A DNA stretch of 64,000 bases. Origin: JAGVPT01 sp964642725 (GTDB taxonomy: Bacteria > Bacteroidota > Ignavibacteria > UBA10030 > UBA8401). This document shows, in pieces, positions 42,604 through 50,226 of the stretch. Numbering within the stretch: position 1 is the stretch's first letter; every line of letters starts with the position of its first letter. Location: the NCBI GenBank assembly GCA_964642725.1, contig CAZXQG010000002.1, positions 1-64,000 on the forward strand, given 5' to 3'. The notes below the pieces were generated by a model. The model searched no databases and had not been told where the DNA came from. It saw only the letters and a list, made by a program, of their open reading frames with translations. The position numbers and the translations under genes were made by a program.

Positions 42604-42763
42604 TTGCTGAACTCCTTTGCTATTGATCTGTTGGATTCGGATCGTTTTCTCATGCCGCCCCTTAGTCCGAAAGCTTAACAGTGAGCGGATTGAAAACAAT
42701 AATGCTTGGCCGAAGAGGGAATACAGCGCGCCCTTTCAGCCTTGCACGAAAAGGAGGATTGAG

Positions 42764-43204
42764 TTAGATGAGAAAGGTGGAATTAAGAACACACTTTTCC
42801 GCCGAAAGCGGGAGTAAGACGAGATGTCGATTGGAGGAGTGAAAAGATTGCTTAATAATTGTATTGAAAAATGCCGGTTGCGCGAAAAGCGGAATGGGAG
42901 TAATAATTTTTGAAGAATGAATTGTATTCTCTTTTTCAAGGAGTGCAGGAGAGTTCGAAATACCTCCCACGACGGTGGATATGATGCAATCAGGCAGAAC
43001 TCCGGCTATCGTTGCTTCTCCCTGATTATGCGATCCAGCATTTGGCGAACTTTTGGTCTCACCCGAACCGGCGCAGCAATCCATTCGATGGGCCGGTTCC
43101 ATGGTGCATTGGCGAATGACCGCAGTAAACCCAGAGTTCGCCACGATGAAGAGGATGACGAGGAGCCGTGTGGCGAGAACAATATGTTTGGTGAATGAAA
43201 TCAT
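42764..43204 (-). CDS. Exported Cys/His-containing protein upstream of cusC
   Basis: A 146-residue protein not assigned to a family. An N-terminal hydrophobic segment (about residues 8-28) forms a signal peptide or anchor. Just after it comes RQCTMEPAHRMDCCAGSG, with Cys, Met and His clustered as in copper-binding periplasmic proteins. It is the first minus-strand gene before cusC, with a 160-base gap. The start at 43204 was preferred over one at 43240 for a cleaner signal sequence. A role as copper chaperone or sensor in the cus operon is conjecture. Confidence 0.6.
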   Translation of the reverse strand: MISFTKHIVLATRLLVILFIVANSGFTAVIRQCTMEPAHRMDCCAGSGETKSSPNAGSHNQGEATIAGVLPDCIISTVVGGISNSPALLEKENTIHSSKIITPIPLFAQPAFFNTIIKQSFHSSNRHLVLLPLSAEKCVLNSTFLI

Positions 43205-43359
43205 ATCTCTACTACGATCTTCAACAATCATGCCATGCAAGTAGTTCCTATTATCCGCTGAAATTGACGGATTTTGAAATCGAAAATGAGAACTTCTTTC
43301 GTAAATTTGGAAAGATTCATCAGTCGAGAGCCGCTTTGCAGGGACAAAACGAAGCTCAT

Positions 43360-44079
43360 TTAGACCACGAGGTCGAAGAAAGATCCTATTCCTAACGGTT
43401 CAATAGAATAAAATGGTTCACCGAACGCCGTGTTGATGAGACTTCCGTGATGAATGTCCCTCGCTTTGATGGATTCAAGGAATAGTTTTGAAGACAACCG
43501 TGTCTCTCGTTCCTTACTGTGAGGATTATAGAACTGCGATTCAAAAGCAGACAAAGCCTTCGTTTTCATTTCATAGACCTCGGAAACGTCGACTATAAAA
43601 GAAGGCGTGAATTCGTATTTCTGCATATAGTGGAAATACCTTTTTGGGCGGAATGGCTCCTGTCTTTTTCCATTTACTCTCGTTGAAAATTTTTCGAGGC
43701 CGGCAAGAAACCATGCTTCCTTGCATAGTTTGTATGCGTGTTCATGATCTGGATGCCGTTCAAGCGAATGCGGGAAGAGGATGACGGTCGGCTGGAAAGT
43801 ACGCAACACCTCAATTACGCTGGCAATGTTTTTCTTGTTGATTTCAATATTGCCGTCCGGAATCCTCAGGTTGTCACGGAATTCGACTCCAAGAATTTTT
43901 GCCGCGTTTTCAGCTTCCAGTTTTCGGATCGCTTTCGAGCCGCGCGTTCCGAGTTCGCCTTGCGTCAAATCCAGAATGGCGACCTTCTTTCCGTCTCTGA
44001 CAAGTTTGGCAACAGTCGCAGCGCACGACAATTCAATATCATCGGGATGAGCGCCGATTGCCATGACATCTAATTTCAT
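43360..44079 (-). CDS. bshB1: Bacillithiol biosynthesis deacetylase BshB1 (PIG-L family)
   Basis: A 239-residue zinc deacetylase. The PIG-L metal motif is AIGAHPDDIELSCAAT with H11 and D14, and the second zinc histidine is in the HSLERHPDHEHAYKL region. LTQGELGTRGSKAIRKLEA is typical of BshB1, which deacetylates N-acetylglucosaminyl malate in bacillithiol synthesis. Bacillithiol is known in Firmicutes, Deinococcus and Bacteroidota/Chlorobiota, so this gives a taxonomic hint. The ATG at 44079 follows a GGAG site; an in-frame start at 44109 is less likely. bshA and bshC are not in the window. Confidence 0.94.
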   Translation of the reverse strand: MKLDVMAIGAHPDDIELSCAATVAKLVRDGKKVAILDLTQGELGTRGSKAIRKLEAENAAKILGVEFRDNLRIPDGNIEINKKNIASVIEVLRTFQPTVILFPHSLERHPDHEHAYKLCKEAWFLAGLEKFSTRVNGKRQEPFRPKRYFHYMQKYEFTPSFIVDVSEVYEMKTKALSAFESQFYNPHSKERETRLSSKLFLESIKARDIHHGSLINTAFGEPFYSIEPLGIGSFFDLVV

Positions 44080-44127
44080 AGTTTCTCCATTTGCTGCATT
44101 AATATACATAAAGATGCAGAGTATCGC

Positions 44128-44278
44128 AAAAACGGGTAGTGGTCAATGTTGCGTTTATTGCGAGAGGTGACGGACGCCTCACTCCAAAAAACACGATATG
44201 CCAAAAGATTTGGAGATAAATCGATAAGGTGTCCGTCACCTTGCCAAACGTGAGCACTACCAAAAAACGGGTAGTGGT
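44128..44278. mobile_element. MITE-like element with 16-bp direct repeats and internal stem
   Basis: A 151-base segment bounded by two identical direct repeats, AAAAACGGGTAGTGGT (44128-44143 and 44263-44278). Inside is a nearly perfect inverted repeat, AGGTGACGGACGCCT (44165-44179) and AGGTGTCCGTCACCT (44227-44241), 14 of 15 pairs. Nested within it is a smaller pair, CTCCAAA (44182-44188) and TTTGGAG. CACTACC (44255-44261) can also pair with GGTAGTG at the right repeat. There is no transposase. The structure fits a small non-autonomous mobile or REP-like element. Confidence 0.55.
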
Positions 44279-44316
44279 ACCGTTTCACGCCTGAAACTCT
44301 TCCTCCAAACAATTTC

Positions 44317-44343
44317 TCGTTCCCAATCTCCGATTGGGAACGA
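44317..44343. repeat. 12-bp palindromic hairpin, GTTCCCAA family
   Basis: TCGTTCCCAATC (44317-44328) pairs perfectly with GATTGGGAACGA (44332-44343) around a three-base loop. The core GTTCCCAA/TTGGGAAC recurs 70 bases downstream, so this is a repeat family rather than a terminator. There is no T-run. Confidence 0.7.
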
Positions 44344-44392
44344 AGTGCGTCACGTGATCAATATTTTCAGACGAAAAAACCAAGTCAACCAA

Positions 44393-44421
44393 CTCGTTAC
44401 CAAACTCAGTTTGGGAACGAG
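44393..44421. repeat. Second GTTCCCAA-family palindrome
   Basis: CTCGTTACCAAACT (44393-44406) pairs with AGTTTGGGAACGAG (44408-44421) with one mismatch and a one-base loop. It shares the CTCGTT-CC-CAA...TTGGGAACGAG plan with the element at 44317-44343, but the central bases differ, as expected of diverged REP-like copies. Confidence 0.7.
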
Positions 44422-44466
44422 AATGAAATTCCTCAAACTGTAGCACGGATAGTTGGGAATTATGAA

Positions 44467-44549
44467 TAGTGATGCCATGACTTTTGATATTTAGGGTTAC
44501 ACATCACGGGATTATTCCAGGTTTAAATGATGAAGTCATGGCATCACTA
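44467..44549. repeat. 16-bp perfect inverted repeat with 51-base interior
   Basis: TAGTGATGCCATGACT (44467-44482) and its perfect complement AGTCATGGCATCACTA (44534-44549) enclose 51 bases of AT-rich sequence. The ends look like terminal inverted repeats of a tiny MITE; no open frame is inside. It sits immediately upstream of the xseA promoter and may affect transcription into xseA. Confidence 0.65.
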
Positions 44550-44566
44550 GCGTTTTAGATCCACTT

Positions 44567-44594
44567 TTGAAATTCCAACAAATTGAGTTATATT
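44567..44594 (+). promoter_or_regulatory. Candidate xseA promoter
   Basis: TTGAAA (44567-44572) and TATATT (44589-44594) with a 16-base spacer. Transcription would begin within a base or two of the xseA ATG at 44602, so the message may be leaderless. No Shine-Dalgarno sequence precedes that ATG. Confidence 0.4.
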
Positions 44595-44601
44595 AATTCA
44601 T

Positions 44602-45807
44602 ATGCAGGAAGATAAAAATATTGTTTCGGTAACTGAAATCACCCGCAGCATAAAAGGCGTGCTTGAGCGCGGATTCAGCGAAGTCTGGGTGCAAGGGGAA
44701 ATCTCCAACTGCAAACTCCATACGTCAGGGCACATGTATTTTACGTTGAAAGACGAAGGCGCCCAATTATCAGGGGTGATGTGGCGGAGCCGAGTTGCGC
44801 AGCTGCTCTTTCGCCCGAATGACGGAATGAAAGTGATTGTTCGCGGCAACATTACTGTGTACGAACCGCGGGGAAATTACCAGATCGATTGTCTTCAGCT
44901 TCAACCCGTAGGAAGAGGGGAATTGCAGCTTGCGTTTGACCGGCTGAAACAAAAATTGAGCGCCGAAGGAATATTCGATGAAGCTCATAAGAAACCGCTT
45001 CCCCCTTATCCGCAAAAAATCGGAATCGTAACCTCACCGACCGGCGCCGCTATCCAAGACATACTGAACGTCCTGACGCGAAGGTTTCCATCGCTTGAGG
45101 TTGTCGTAGCGCCTGTCAAAGTTCAAGGGATCGGAGCCGCAGATGAAATCGCGCAGGCGATTCGCGACCTTAACACATTGCCCGATATTGATGTCATCAT
45201 TGTTGGCAGAGGAGGGGGATCGTTGGAAGATTTGTGGGCATTCAACGAAGAAGCAGTTGCACGGGCGATCTACTTGTCCGGCATTCCAATTATCAGCGCC
45301 GTTGGGCATGAGATTGATTTCAGCATCAGTGATTTTGTTGCCGACTTGCGTGCGCCGACGCCTTCTGCGGCGGCGGAACTTGTCGTGAAGGATCGGAATG
45401 AGATTATTGATATTCTACGCAATTTTTCCTATACTATTCAAAATCTCGTAACAACGAGAATTCAATCCTCCAAGGAGAGAGTTCACACGCTGATTGGAAG
45501 CTATTCTTTCAATAGACCGTTGGATCTCTTCCGTCAACGAGGACAAATGGTCGATGATTTAGAGCGGCGGCTGCAGCAAAGCATTGGCCATCGTTTCGGA
45601 TTGGTCCGGCAAGAGGCTCGGTCCCTTTCCAAGAGGATTCAATCTGTTGATCCCCAACTGACGCTCAAACGCGGCTATACAATTGTCTATCGAGGTCAAA
45701 AGATTATTCCATCGGCGGCGCACATCGCGGAAAAGGACCGGATCACGGTCCAGTTCCATGACGGTAGCGCCGAATCGGTTGTGGAGTTAGTCCAGAAAAA
45801 GAAATGA
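44602..45807 (+). CDS. xseA: Exodeoxyribonuclease VII large subunit
   Basis: A 401-residue nuclease subunit that degrades single-stranded DNA. It has an N-terminal OB-fold (VSVTEITRSIKGVLERGFSEVWVQGEIS, SGHMYFTLKDEGAQLSGVMW), the catalytic domain with GIVTSPTGAAIQDIL and IIVGRGGGSLEDLWAFNEE, and a C-terminal coiled helical part. It overlaps the small subunit gene by 4 bases (ATGA). The only intergenic space before it is the repeat-rich region. Confidence 0.96.
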   Translation: MQEDKNIVSVTEITRSIKGVLERGFSEVWVQGEISNCKLHTSGHMYFTLKDEGAQLSGVMWRSRVAQLLFRPNDGMKVIVRGNITVYEPRGNYQIDCLQLQPVGRGELQLAFDRLKQKLSAEGIFDEAHKKPLPPYPQKIGIVTSPTGAAIQDILNVLTRRFPSLEVVVAPVKVQGIGAADEIAQAIRDLNTLPDIDVIIVGRGGGSLEDLWAFNEEAVARAIYLSGIPIISAVGHEIDFSISDFVADLRAPTPSAAAELVVKDRNEIIDILRNFSYTIQNLVTTRIQSSKERVHTLIGSYSFNRPLDLFRQRGQMVDDLERRLQQSIGHRFGLVRQEARSLSKRIQSVDPQLTLKRGYTIVYRGQKIIPSAAHIAEKDRITVQFHDGSAESVVELVQKKK

Positions 45808-46055
45808 GGCAGACGATGGCTCCTGCAAAAAAAGAAGCGTCGAAACAAACGTTCGAGCAATCTCTCGCGCGATTGGAAAAAATTGTTGATACCTTAGAAC
45901 AGGGAGAAGCTCCGCTGGAAAGTGCCATCCAATTGTACGAAGAAGGGATTGCGCTTTCAAAGGAATGCATGGAGACACTGTTGAAAGCGGAATTGAAAGT
46001 CAAGAAACTAAGCAAAGACGTGAACAGCAAGATAGAATTGATGGATTTTGAATAA
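45804..46055 (+). CDS. xseB: Exodeoxyribonuclease VII small subunit
   Basis: An 83-residue helical protein: TFEQSLARLEKIVDTLEQGEAPLESAIQLYEEGIAL is the family core. It binds XseA in a multi-subunit complex. Its ATG overlaps the xseA stop and its end is 11 bases before dxs, so xseA, xseB and dxs form one unit, an order seen in many bacteria. Confidence 0.95.
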   Translation: MRQTMAPAKKEASKQTFEQSLARLEKIVDTLEQGEAPLESAIQLYEEGIALSKECMETLLKAELKVKKLSKDVNSKIELMDFE

Positions 46056-46066
46056 TCGAGAAGATT

Positions 46067-48010
46067 ATGCCGGACGCAGAGACAAAATTTTTTCAGAAGA
46101 TTAATACTCCATACGATTTACGTCAATTGGAAGTAAAGGACCTTCGCACTCTTTCGAAAGAGATACGGGAGTTCCTTGTCGATTCAATCTCAAAAACCGG
46201 AGGGCATCTTGGTGCTGGCTTGGGTGCCGTTGAACTTGCGGTCGCCCTCCACTATGTTTTCGATACGCCCAAAGATAAGTTGGTGTGGGACGTTGGGCAT
46301 CAAGCGTATCCTCACAAAATTCTGACAGGCCGGAAAGAGCGCTTCCATACTATCCGTCAGTTGCACGGCATCAGCGGATTTCTCAAACGCAGTGAAAGTG
46401 AATATGATACATTCGGCGCCGGTCATGCGAGCACGGCAATTTCTTCGGCACTCGGCATGGCCACCGCCCGCGATTTCAATCATGAGAATTACAAGGTCGT
46501 TGCCATCGTCGGGGACGGATCGCTGACGGGAGGTATGGCATATGAGGCGATGAACAATGCAGGCTTGCTCAAGAAGGATATGATCGTTGTTCTCAACGAT
46601 AATCGAATGGTTTCGCTCTCTTCTGTCGCTCCGAACCTTTGGTCGTTCCATAGTTACTTTGCCGAGGCCTTGACTCATCCGAGCTACAACAAATTCAAAT
46701 CGAACGTATGGGATTTGACCGGCAAACTGGATACCTTCGGCGATCGCCTGCGCTCCGTCGCGCAAAATGTTGAGAAGGGATTGAAGGCAGTCATCACACC
46801 GGGAATGTTGTTCGAGGCGTTGGGCTTTCGGTACTTCGGACCGTTTAACGGGCACAATGTAGTAAAACTTGTAGAAATTTTGCGCCACGTCAAAAATCTC
46901 AAAGGCCCGATTCTCATCCATGCCATCACGGAAAAAGGCAAAGGGTATGGGCCCGCCGAAAAGGAAGCGACGCGGCTTCATGGCGTGACTCCATTCGACA
47001 AAGTAACCGGAATTTCTCCGAAGAACCCAAACACGCCGCCTGCATTCACGACGATTTTTGGAGATGCGCTCGTCGAGATCTGCCGCCAAAACCCGAAAGT
47101 TGTCGGAATCACTGCTGCGATGCCCGACGGCACTGGACTGACGGCTCTGCAGAAAGCGATGCCCGAACGGTTCTTCGATGTTGGAATTGCGGAACAACAC
47201 GCCGTGACGTTTGCAGCCGGGTTAGCTACCGGGGGCTATATTCCGGTAACGGCAATTTATTCGACTTTCTTGCAACGCGCCTTCGATCAGATCATTCACG
47301 ATGTTGCGCTGCAGAATTTGCACGTAGTTTTCGTCCTGGATAGGGGCGGTCTTGTCGGAGCGGACGGTCCGACTCACCATGGCGTGTTCGATTTGTCGTA
47401 TCTGCGGTGCATTCCCGGCATGGTGATCATGGCGCCGAAAGACGAAAGTGAATTGCGGAACATGCTCTTTACGGCAGTTGAATACCGCGGCGGACCGATA
47501 GCGATGAGGTATCCGCGCGGAAATGCATTTGGGGTTCCGCTGAAAAGTGGATTTGAGAGAGTCGAAATCGGAAAAGGGGAAATACTTCGAAGCGGCAACG
47601 ATGTTGCAATTCTTACGCTTGGAACGATGGTGTACAATTCTCTCGCAGCGGCGGATATTCTTGCCAAAGAGGGCATTCTGGCGGAAGTTGTCAATATGCG
47701 TTTCGCGAAACCGATCGACCGGGAACTTCTCGAGCGCCTGCTGGAAAAGTTTGACCGCATCGTGACCGTCGAAGAGAACACTATTTACGGCGGATTCGGC
47801 GCTGCAATTTTGGAGACTCTTACGACAATGAACCATCGCGATGTGAAAGTTCATGTGCACGGCCTTCAAGACGGTTTTATAGAGCACGGCACGCCAAATG
47901 AACTCTATCAAATCGTGAAGCTCGATCCCAGAGGGATCGCGAGCGTCGTCAAAGAGTTTTGCGAAGCTCATCCTTCACGCAACAGAACGGCTGAACGCCG
48001 CGCACTATAA
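46067..48010 (+). CDS. dxs: 1-deoxy-D-xylulose-5-phosphate synthase
   Basis: A 647-residue thiamine-diphosphate enzyme that joins pyruvate and glyceraldehyde 3-phosphate for isoprenoid, thiamine and pyridoxal synthesis. The N-terminal HLGAGLGAVELAVALHYVF, the thiamine motif VGDGSLTGGMAYEAMNNAG and the transketolase-like DVGIAEQHAVTFAAGLA and FVLDRGGLVGADGPTHHG are all clear. Length is in the family range. It follows xseB closely and precedes an oxidoreductase gene by 29 bases. Predicted non-mevalonate isoprenoid pathway. Confidence 0.97.
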   Translation: MPDAETKFFQKINTPYDLRQLEVKDLRTLSKEIREFLVDSISKTGGHLGAGLGAVELAVALHYVFDTPKDKLVWDVGHQAYPHKILTGRKERFHTIRQLHGISGFLKRSESEYDTFGAGHASTAISSALGMATARDFNHENYKVVAIVGDGSLTGGMAYEAMNNAGLLKKDMIVVLNDNRMVSLSSVAPNLWSFHSYFAEALTHPSYNKFKSNVWDLTGKLDTFGDRLRSVAQNVEKGLKAVITPGMLFEALGFRYFGPFNGHNVVKLVEILRHVKNLKGPILIHAITEKGKGYGPAEKEATRLHGVTPFDKVTGISPKNPNTPPAFTTIFGDALVEICRQNPKVVGITAAMPDGTGLTALQKAMPERFFDVGIAEQHAVTFAAGLATGGYIPVTAIYSTFLQRAFDQIIHDVALQNLHVVFVLDRGGLVGADGPTHHGVFDLSYLRCIPGMVIMAPKDESELRNMLFTAVEYRGGPIAMRYPRGNAFGVPLKSGFERVEIGKGEILRSGNDVAILTLGTMVYNSLAAADILAKEGILAEVVNMRFAKPIDRELLERLLEKFDRIVTVEENTIYGGFGAAILETLTTMNHRDVKVHVHGLQDGFIEHGTPNELYQIVKLDPRGIASVVKEFCEAHPSRNRTAERRAL

Positions 48011-48039
48011 GTACCATCTCGTAAAAAATATTGCCAACA

Positions 48040-49044
48040 ATGGAAAAAGCAAAAATTGGTATTGTTGGATTAGGGTGGATTTCACAGGTCTTTCACCTTC
48101 CTATTCTCACCAAAATTCCCGATGCAACAATATCGTGTGTATGCGATAAAGACAGATCGCGCGCGCGGGCTCTTGCAGAAAAATTCGGCATTAAGCGCTA
48201 CTATTCAGATGTGCAGGAAATGCTTCAGGCGGAGGAGCTTGATGCCGTCGATATCTGCGTTACCACGAATGCACATAAGGAAATTGCTCTTGCCTGCCTC
48301 GATGCAAAGAAAGACATTTTCGTCGAGAAGCCTATCGCGCGAAAGTATCTTGAAGCCGTTGCCATTGCAGACGCCGCGAAAAAGGCGAAGAAAATAGTTA
48401 TGGTGGGAATGAACAATCGGTTTCGACCCGATACGATGATTCTTCGGAGTTTTATCGAGAACAACGACTTGGGAGAGGTCTTTTATGTCAAGACGGGATG
48501 GTTGAAGAAGTTGACCGACCAAAGCAGCTGGATGGGACATAAAGACAAATCCGGCGGTGGGGTGTTTCTTGACCTGGGCATCGTTATGCTCGACCTTGCA
48601 TTGTGGATGACCGGGTATCCTGAAGTGAAACGCGTTGATGCCTCAACCTATTCTCATGCAACGCCCGGCGTTGAAGATTCGGCTGCCGTATTTTTATTTA
48701 TGAAGAATGGTGCAACGATCACCATTGAGGTAAGCTGGAGTTTCTACATCGAGAACGAGCTTTTTTACTGCAACATCTACGGCGACAAAGGGAGCGCAAA
48801 ACTCAACCCTTTGAAGATTCATCGCGAGATGCACGGGAGCATTGTCAACGTTACTCCTGGCAAAATCGACGATATCCAAAACCTGTTCCGGCGGTCGTAC
48901 GAAAACGAATTGAAGCATTTTGTGGGAGCCGTTCGCGGTGTCCATCCTGTAATTTCCACGGCGGACGAGGCGGTCCTGCGCATGAGAATTGTCGATGCGA
49001 TCTATAAATCGGCGGCAAAAAGAAAAGAGATCTATTTCAAATAA
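48040..49044 (+). CDS. Gfo/Idh/MocA-family NAD(P)-dependent oxidoreductase
   Basis: A 334-residue dehydrogenase with the N-terminal dinucleotide loop IGIVGLGWISQVFHLPILTK, the EKPIARKY motif (catalytic lysine region) and the C-terminal beta-sheet domain (KSGGGVFLDLGIVMLDLALWM). Members oxidise sugars, inositols or related alcohols; the substrate is not indicated. The ATG at 48040 is preferred to a TTG at 48031. The gene ends 20 bases before a strong hairpin, so it is probably the last of the xseAB-dxs run. Confidence 0.9.
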   Translation: MEKAKIGIVGLGWISQVFHLPILTKIPDATISCVCDKDRSRARALAEKFGIKRYYSDVQEMLQAEELDAVDICVTTNAHKEIALACLDAKKDIFVEKPIARKYLEAVAIADAAKKAKKIVMVGMNNRFRPDTMILRSFIENNDLGEVFYVKTGWLKKLTDQSSWMGHKDKSGGGVFLDLGIVMLDLALWMTGYPEVKRVDASTYSHATPGVEDSAAVFLFMKNGATITIEVSWSFYIENELFYCNIYGDKGSAKLNPLKIHREMHGSIVNVTPGKIDDIQNLFRRSYENELKHFVGAVRGVHPVISTADEAVLRMRIVDAIYKSAAKRKEIYFK

Positions 49045-49064
49045 GAGCGCGAAAAAATTCATGA

Positions 49065-49103
49065 AGACATCACGGATTGGCTCCGAACGTATCCGTGATG
49101 TCT
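49065..49103 (+). terminator. 13-bp perfect hairpin after the oxidoreductase gene
   Basis: AGACATCACGGAT (49065-49077) pairs perfectly with ATCCGTGATGTCT (49091-49103), loop 13 bases, followed by GTTTGCTTTC. Only a weak T-rich tail is present, so it is a probable but not certain terminator. It lies between the oxidoreductase and ribD, about 25 bases before the latter. Confidence 0.6.
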
Positions 49104-49128
49104 GTTTGCTTTCATGGCGGGGCAACCT

Positions 49129-50226
49129 ATGAGCCGCCGGGAAGACGAAAAATGGATGCTCAGGTGCCTCGCGTTGGCTGAGAAGGGCGCCGGCAATGTG
49201 AGCCCGAATCCTCTCGTCGGTGCTGTTATCGTTCTCAAAGGAAGGATGCTCGGGCAAGGCTATCATCGGAAATTCGGCGAATCGCACGCCGAAATCAATG
49301 CAATCAAGAACGCACATGCACGCCGTTCAGATATTCGCGGGACAACGTTATACGTAAACCTTGAACCCTGCGCCCACCATGGCAAGACGCCGCCCTGCGC
49401 AAAGACGATTGTCGACCAGGGGATCGTTAAAGTTGTCGCAGGAATGAAAGACCCAAACCCGCTGGTGGCGGGGAAAGGATTTGCCTATCTTCGCAATGCG
49501 GGGGTAACGGTTGTCGCCGGTGTGATGAAGCGCCGGGCTGAGAGGCTTAACGAAAAATTTATTAAATATATTACAACAGGAGTTCCTTTTGTCGCGCTGA
49601 AAGCGGCGCAGACAAGCGACGGTTTCATTGCGAAGAAGGATGGTACGTCGAAATGGATTTCATCCAAGGAATCGCGCACGGTTGCGCATCAACTTCGTTC
49701 GGAATATGATGCCGTGCTCGTAGGAGCCGGCACAGCCGTGATGGATAATCCCAGGCTGACCGTTCGTAACGTAAAAGGAAGGAATCCCTTCAGAGTTTTG
49801 ATTGATGGTAACCTTCGGACTCCCGTTGACTCAGCTTTGTTCAGCGACAAATATCGAAAACGTACGATCGTATTTTGCGGGAATGCCAAATCGAAAAAAG
49901 GCAGAACTCTTCAGGAGAAGGGAGTTCAAGTGATAGCGGTGAAGAAGAGGAACGGTGTCATTTCAATACCGGAAGTACTTTCCGTGCTGGCGAGCAAAGG
50001 AATTGCATCTCTTCTCGTGGAAGGAGGGCAATCGATCTACCGGCAATTTCTGGAAACGAAGTCGGCGGATAAGATCTATCTTTTTATTTCGCCGAAAAAG
50101 TTCGGTGAAGGCCTCTCTGCATTTGGAGGCGCAGGGGCATTGTTCCGATTAGAACAAAAGAAAATCCAAAATACCGGTGGAGACCTTTTTGTTGAAGGAC
50201 GTGTATCGTATCGGAAAGAAAAGTAG
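49129..50226 (+). CDS. ribD: Riboflavin biosynthesis protein RibD (deaminase/reductase)
   Basis: A 365-residue bifunctional enzyme for the second and third steps of riboflavin synthesis. The N-terminal deaminase domain (about 1-145) has the zinc motifs SHAEINAIKNA and PCAHHGKTPPCAKTI; the C-terminal reductase domain begins FVALKAAQTSDGFIA and has SLLVEGGQSIYRQF. ATG 49129 (MSRREDEKWM) is taken as start, as it resembles the family N-terminus; ATG 49114 is five codons upstream. The next gene begins inside or at the end of ribD. ribE follows after it; ribBA and ribH are not in the window. Confidence 0.95.
   Translation: MSRREDEKWMLRCLALAEKGAGNVSPNPLVGAVIVLKGRMLGQGYHRKFGESHAEINAIKNAHARRSDIRGTTLYVNLEPCAHHGKTPPCAKTIVDQGIVKVVAGMKDPNPLVAGKGFAYLRNAGVTVVAGVMKRRAERLNEKFIKYITTGVPFVALKAAQTSDGFIAKKDGTSKWISSKESRTVAHQLRSEYDAVLVGAGTAVMDNPRLTVRNVKGRNPFRVLIDGNLRTPVDSALFSDKYRKRTIVFCGNAKSKKGRTLQEKGVQVIAVKKRNGVISIPEVLSVLASKGIASLLVEGGQSIYRQFLETKSADKIYLFISPKKFGEGLSAFGGAGALFRLEQKKIQNTGGDLFVEGRVSYRKEK

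Larger units (their letters stand above)
44080..44601. other. Repeat-rich intergenic region between bshB1 and xseA
   Basis: This 520-base divergent gap contains no gene. It holds four separate inverted or direct repeat elements, listed individually. The open frames crossing it (for example 44076-44312, minus) run through the palindromes and show no family resemblance. The xseA promoter lies at its right end. Confidence 0.85.

Noticed and set aside
44076..44312. 78-codon minus-strand frame in the repeat-rich gap
   Set aside because: Made of the palindromic repeat element; such frames are common by chance in repeats and no protein family is apparent.
46190..47200. 336-codon minus-strand frame over dxs
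   Set aside because: Opposite strand of dxs with no domain and odd composition; a shadow of the GC-rich codon positions.
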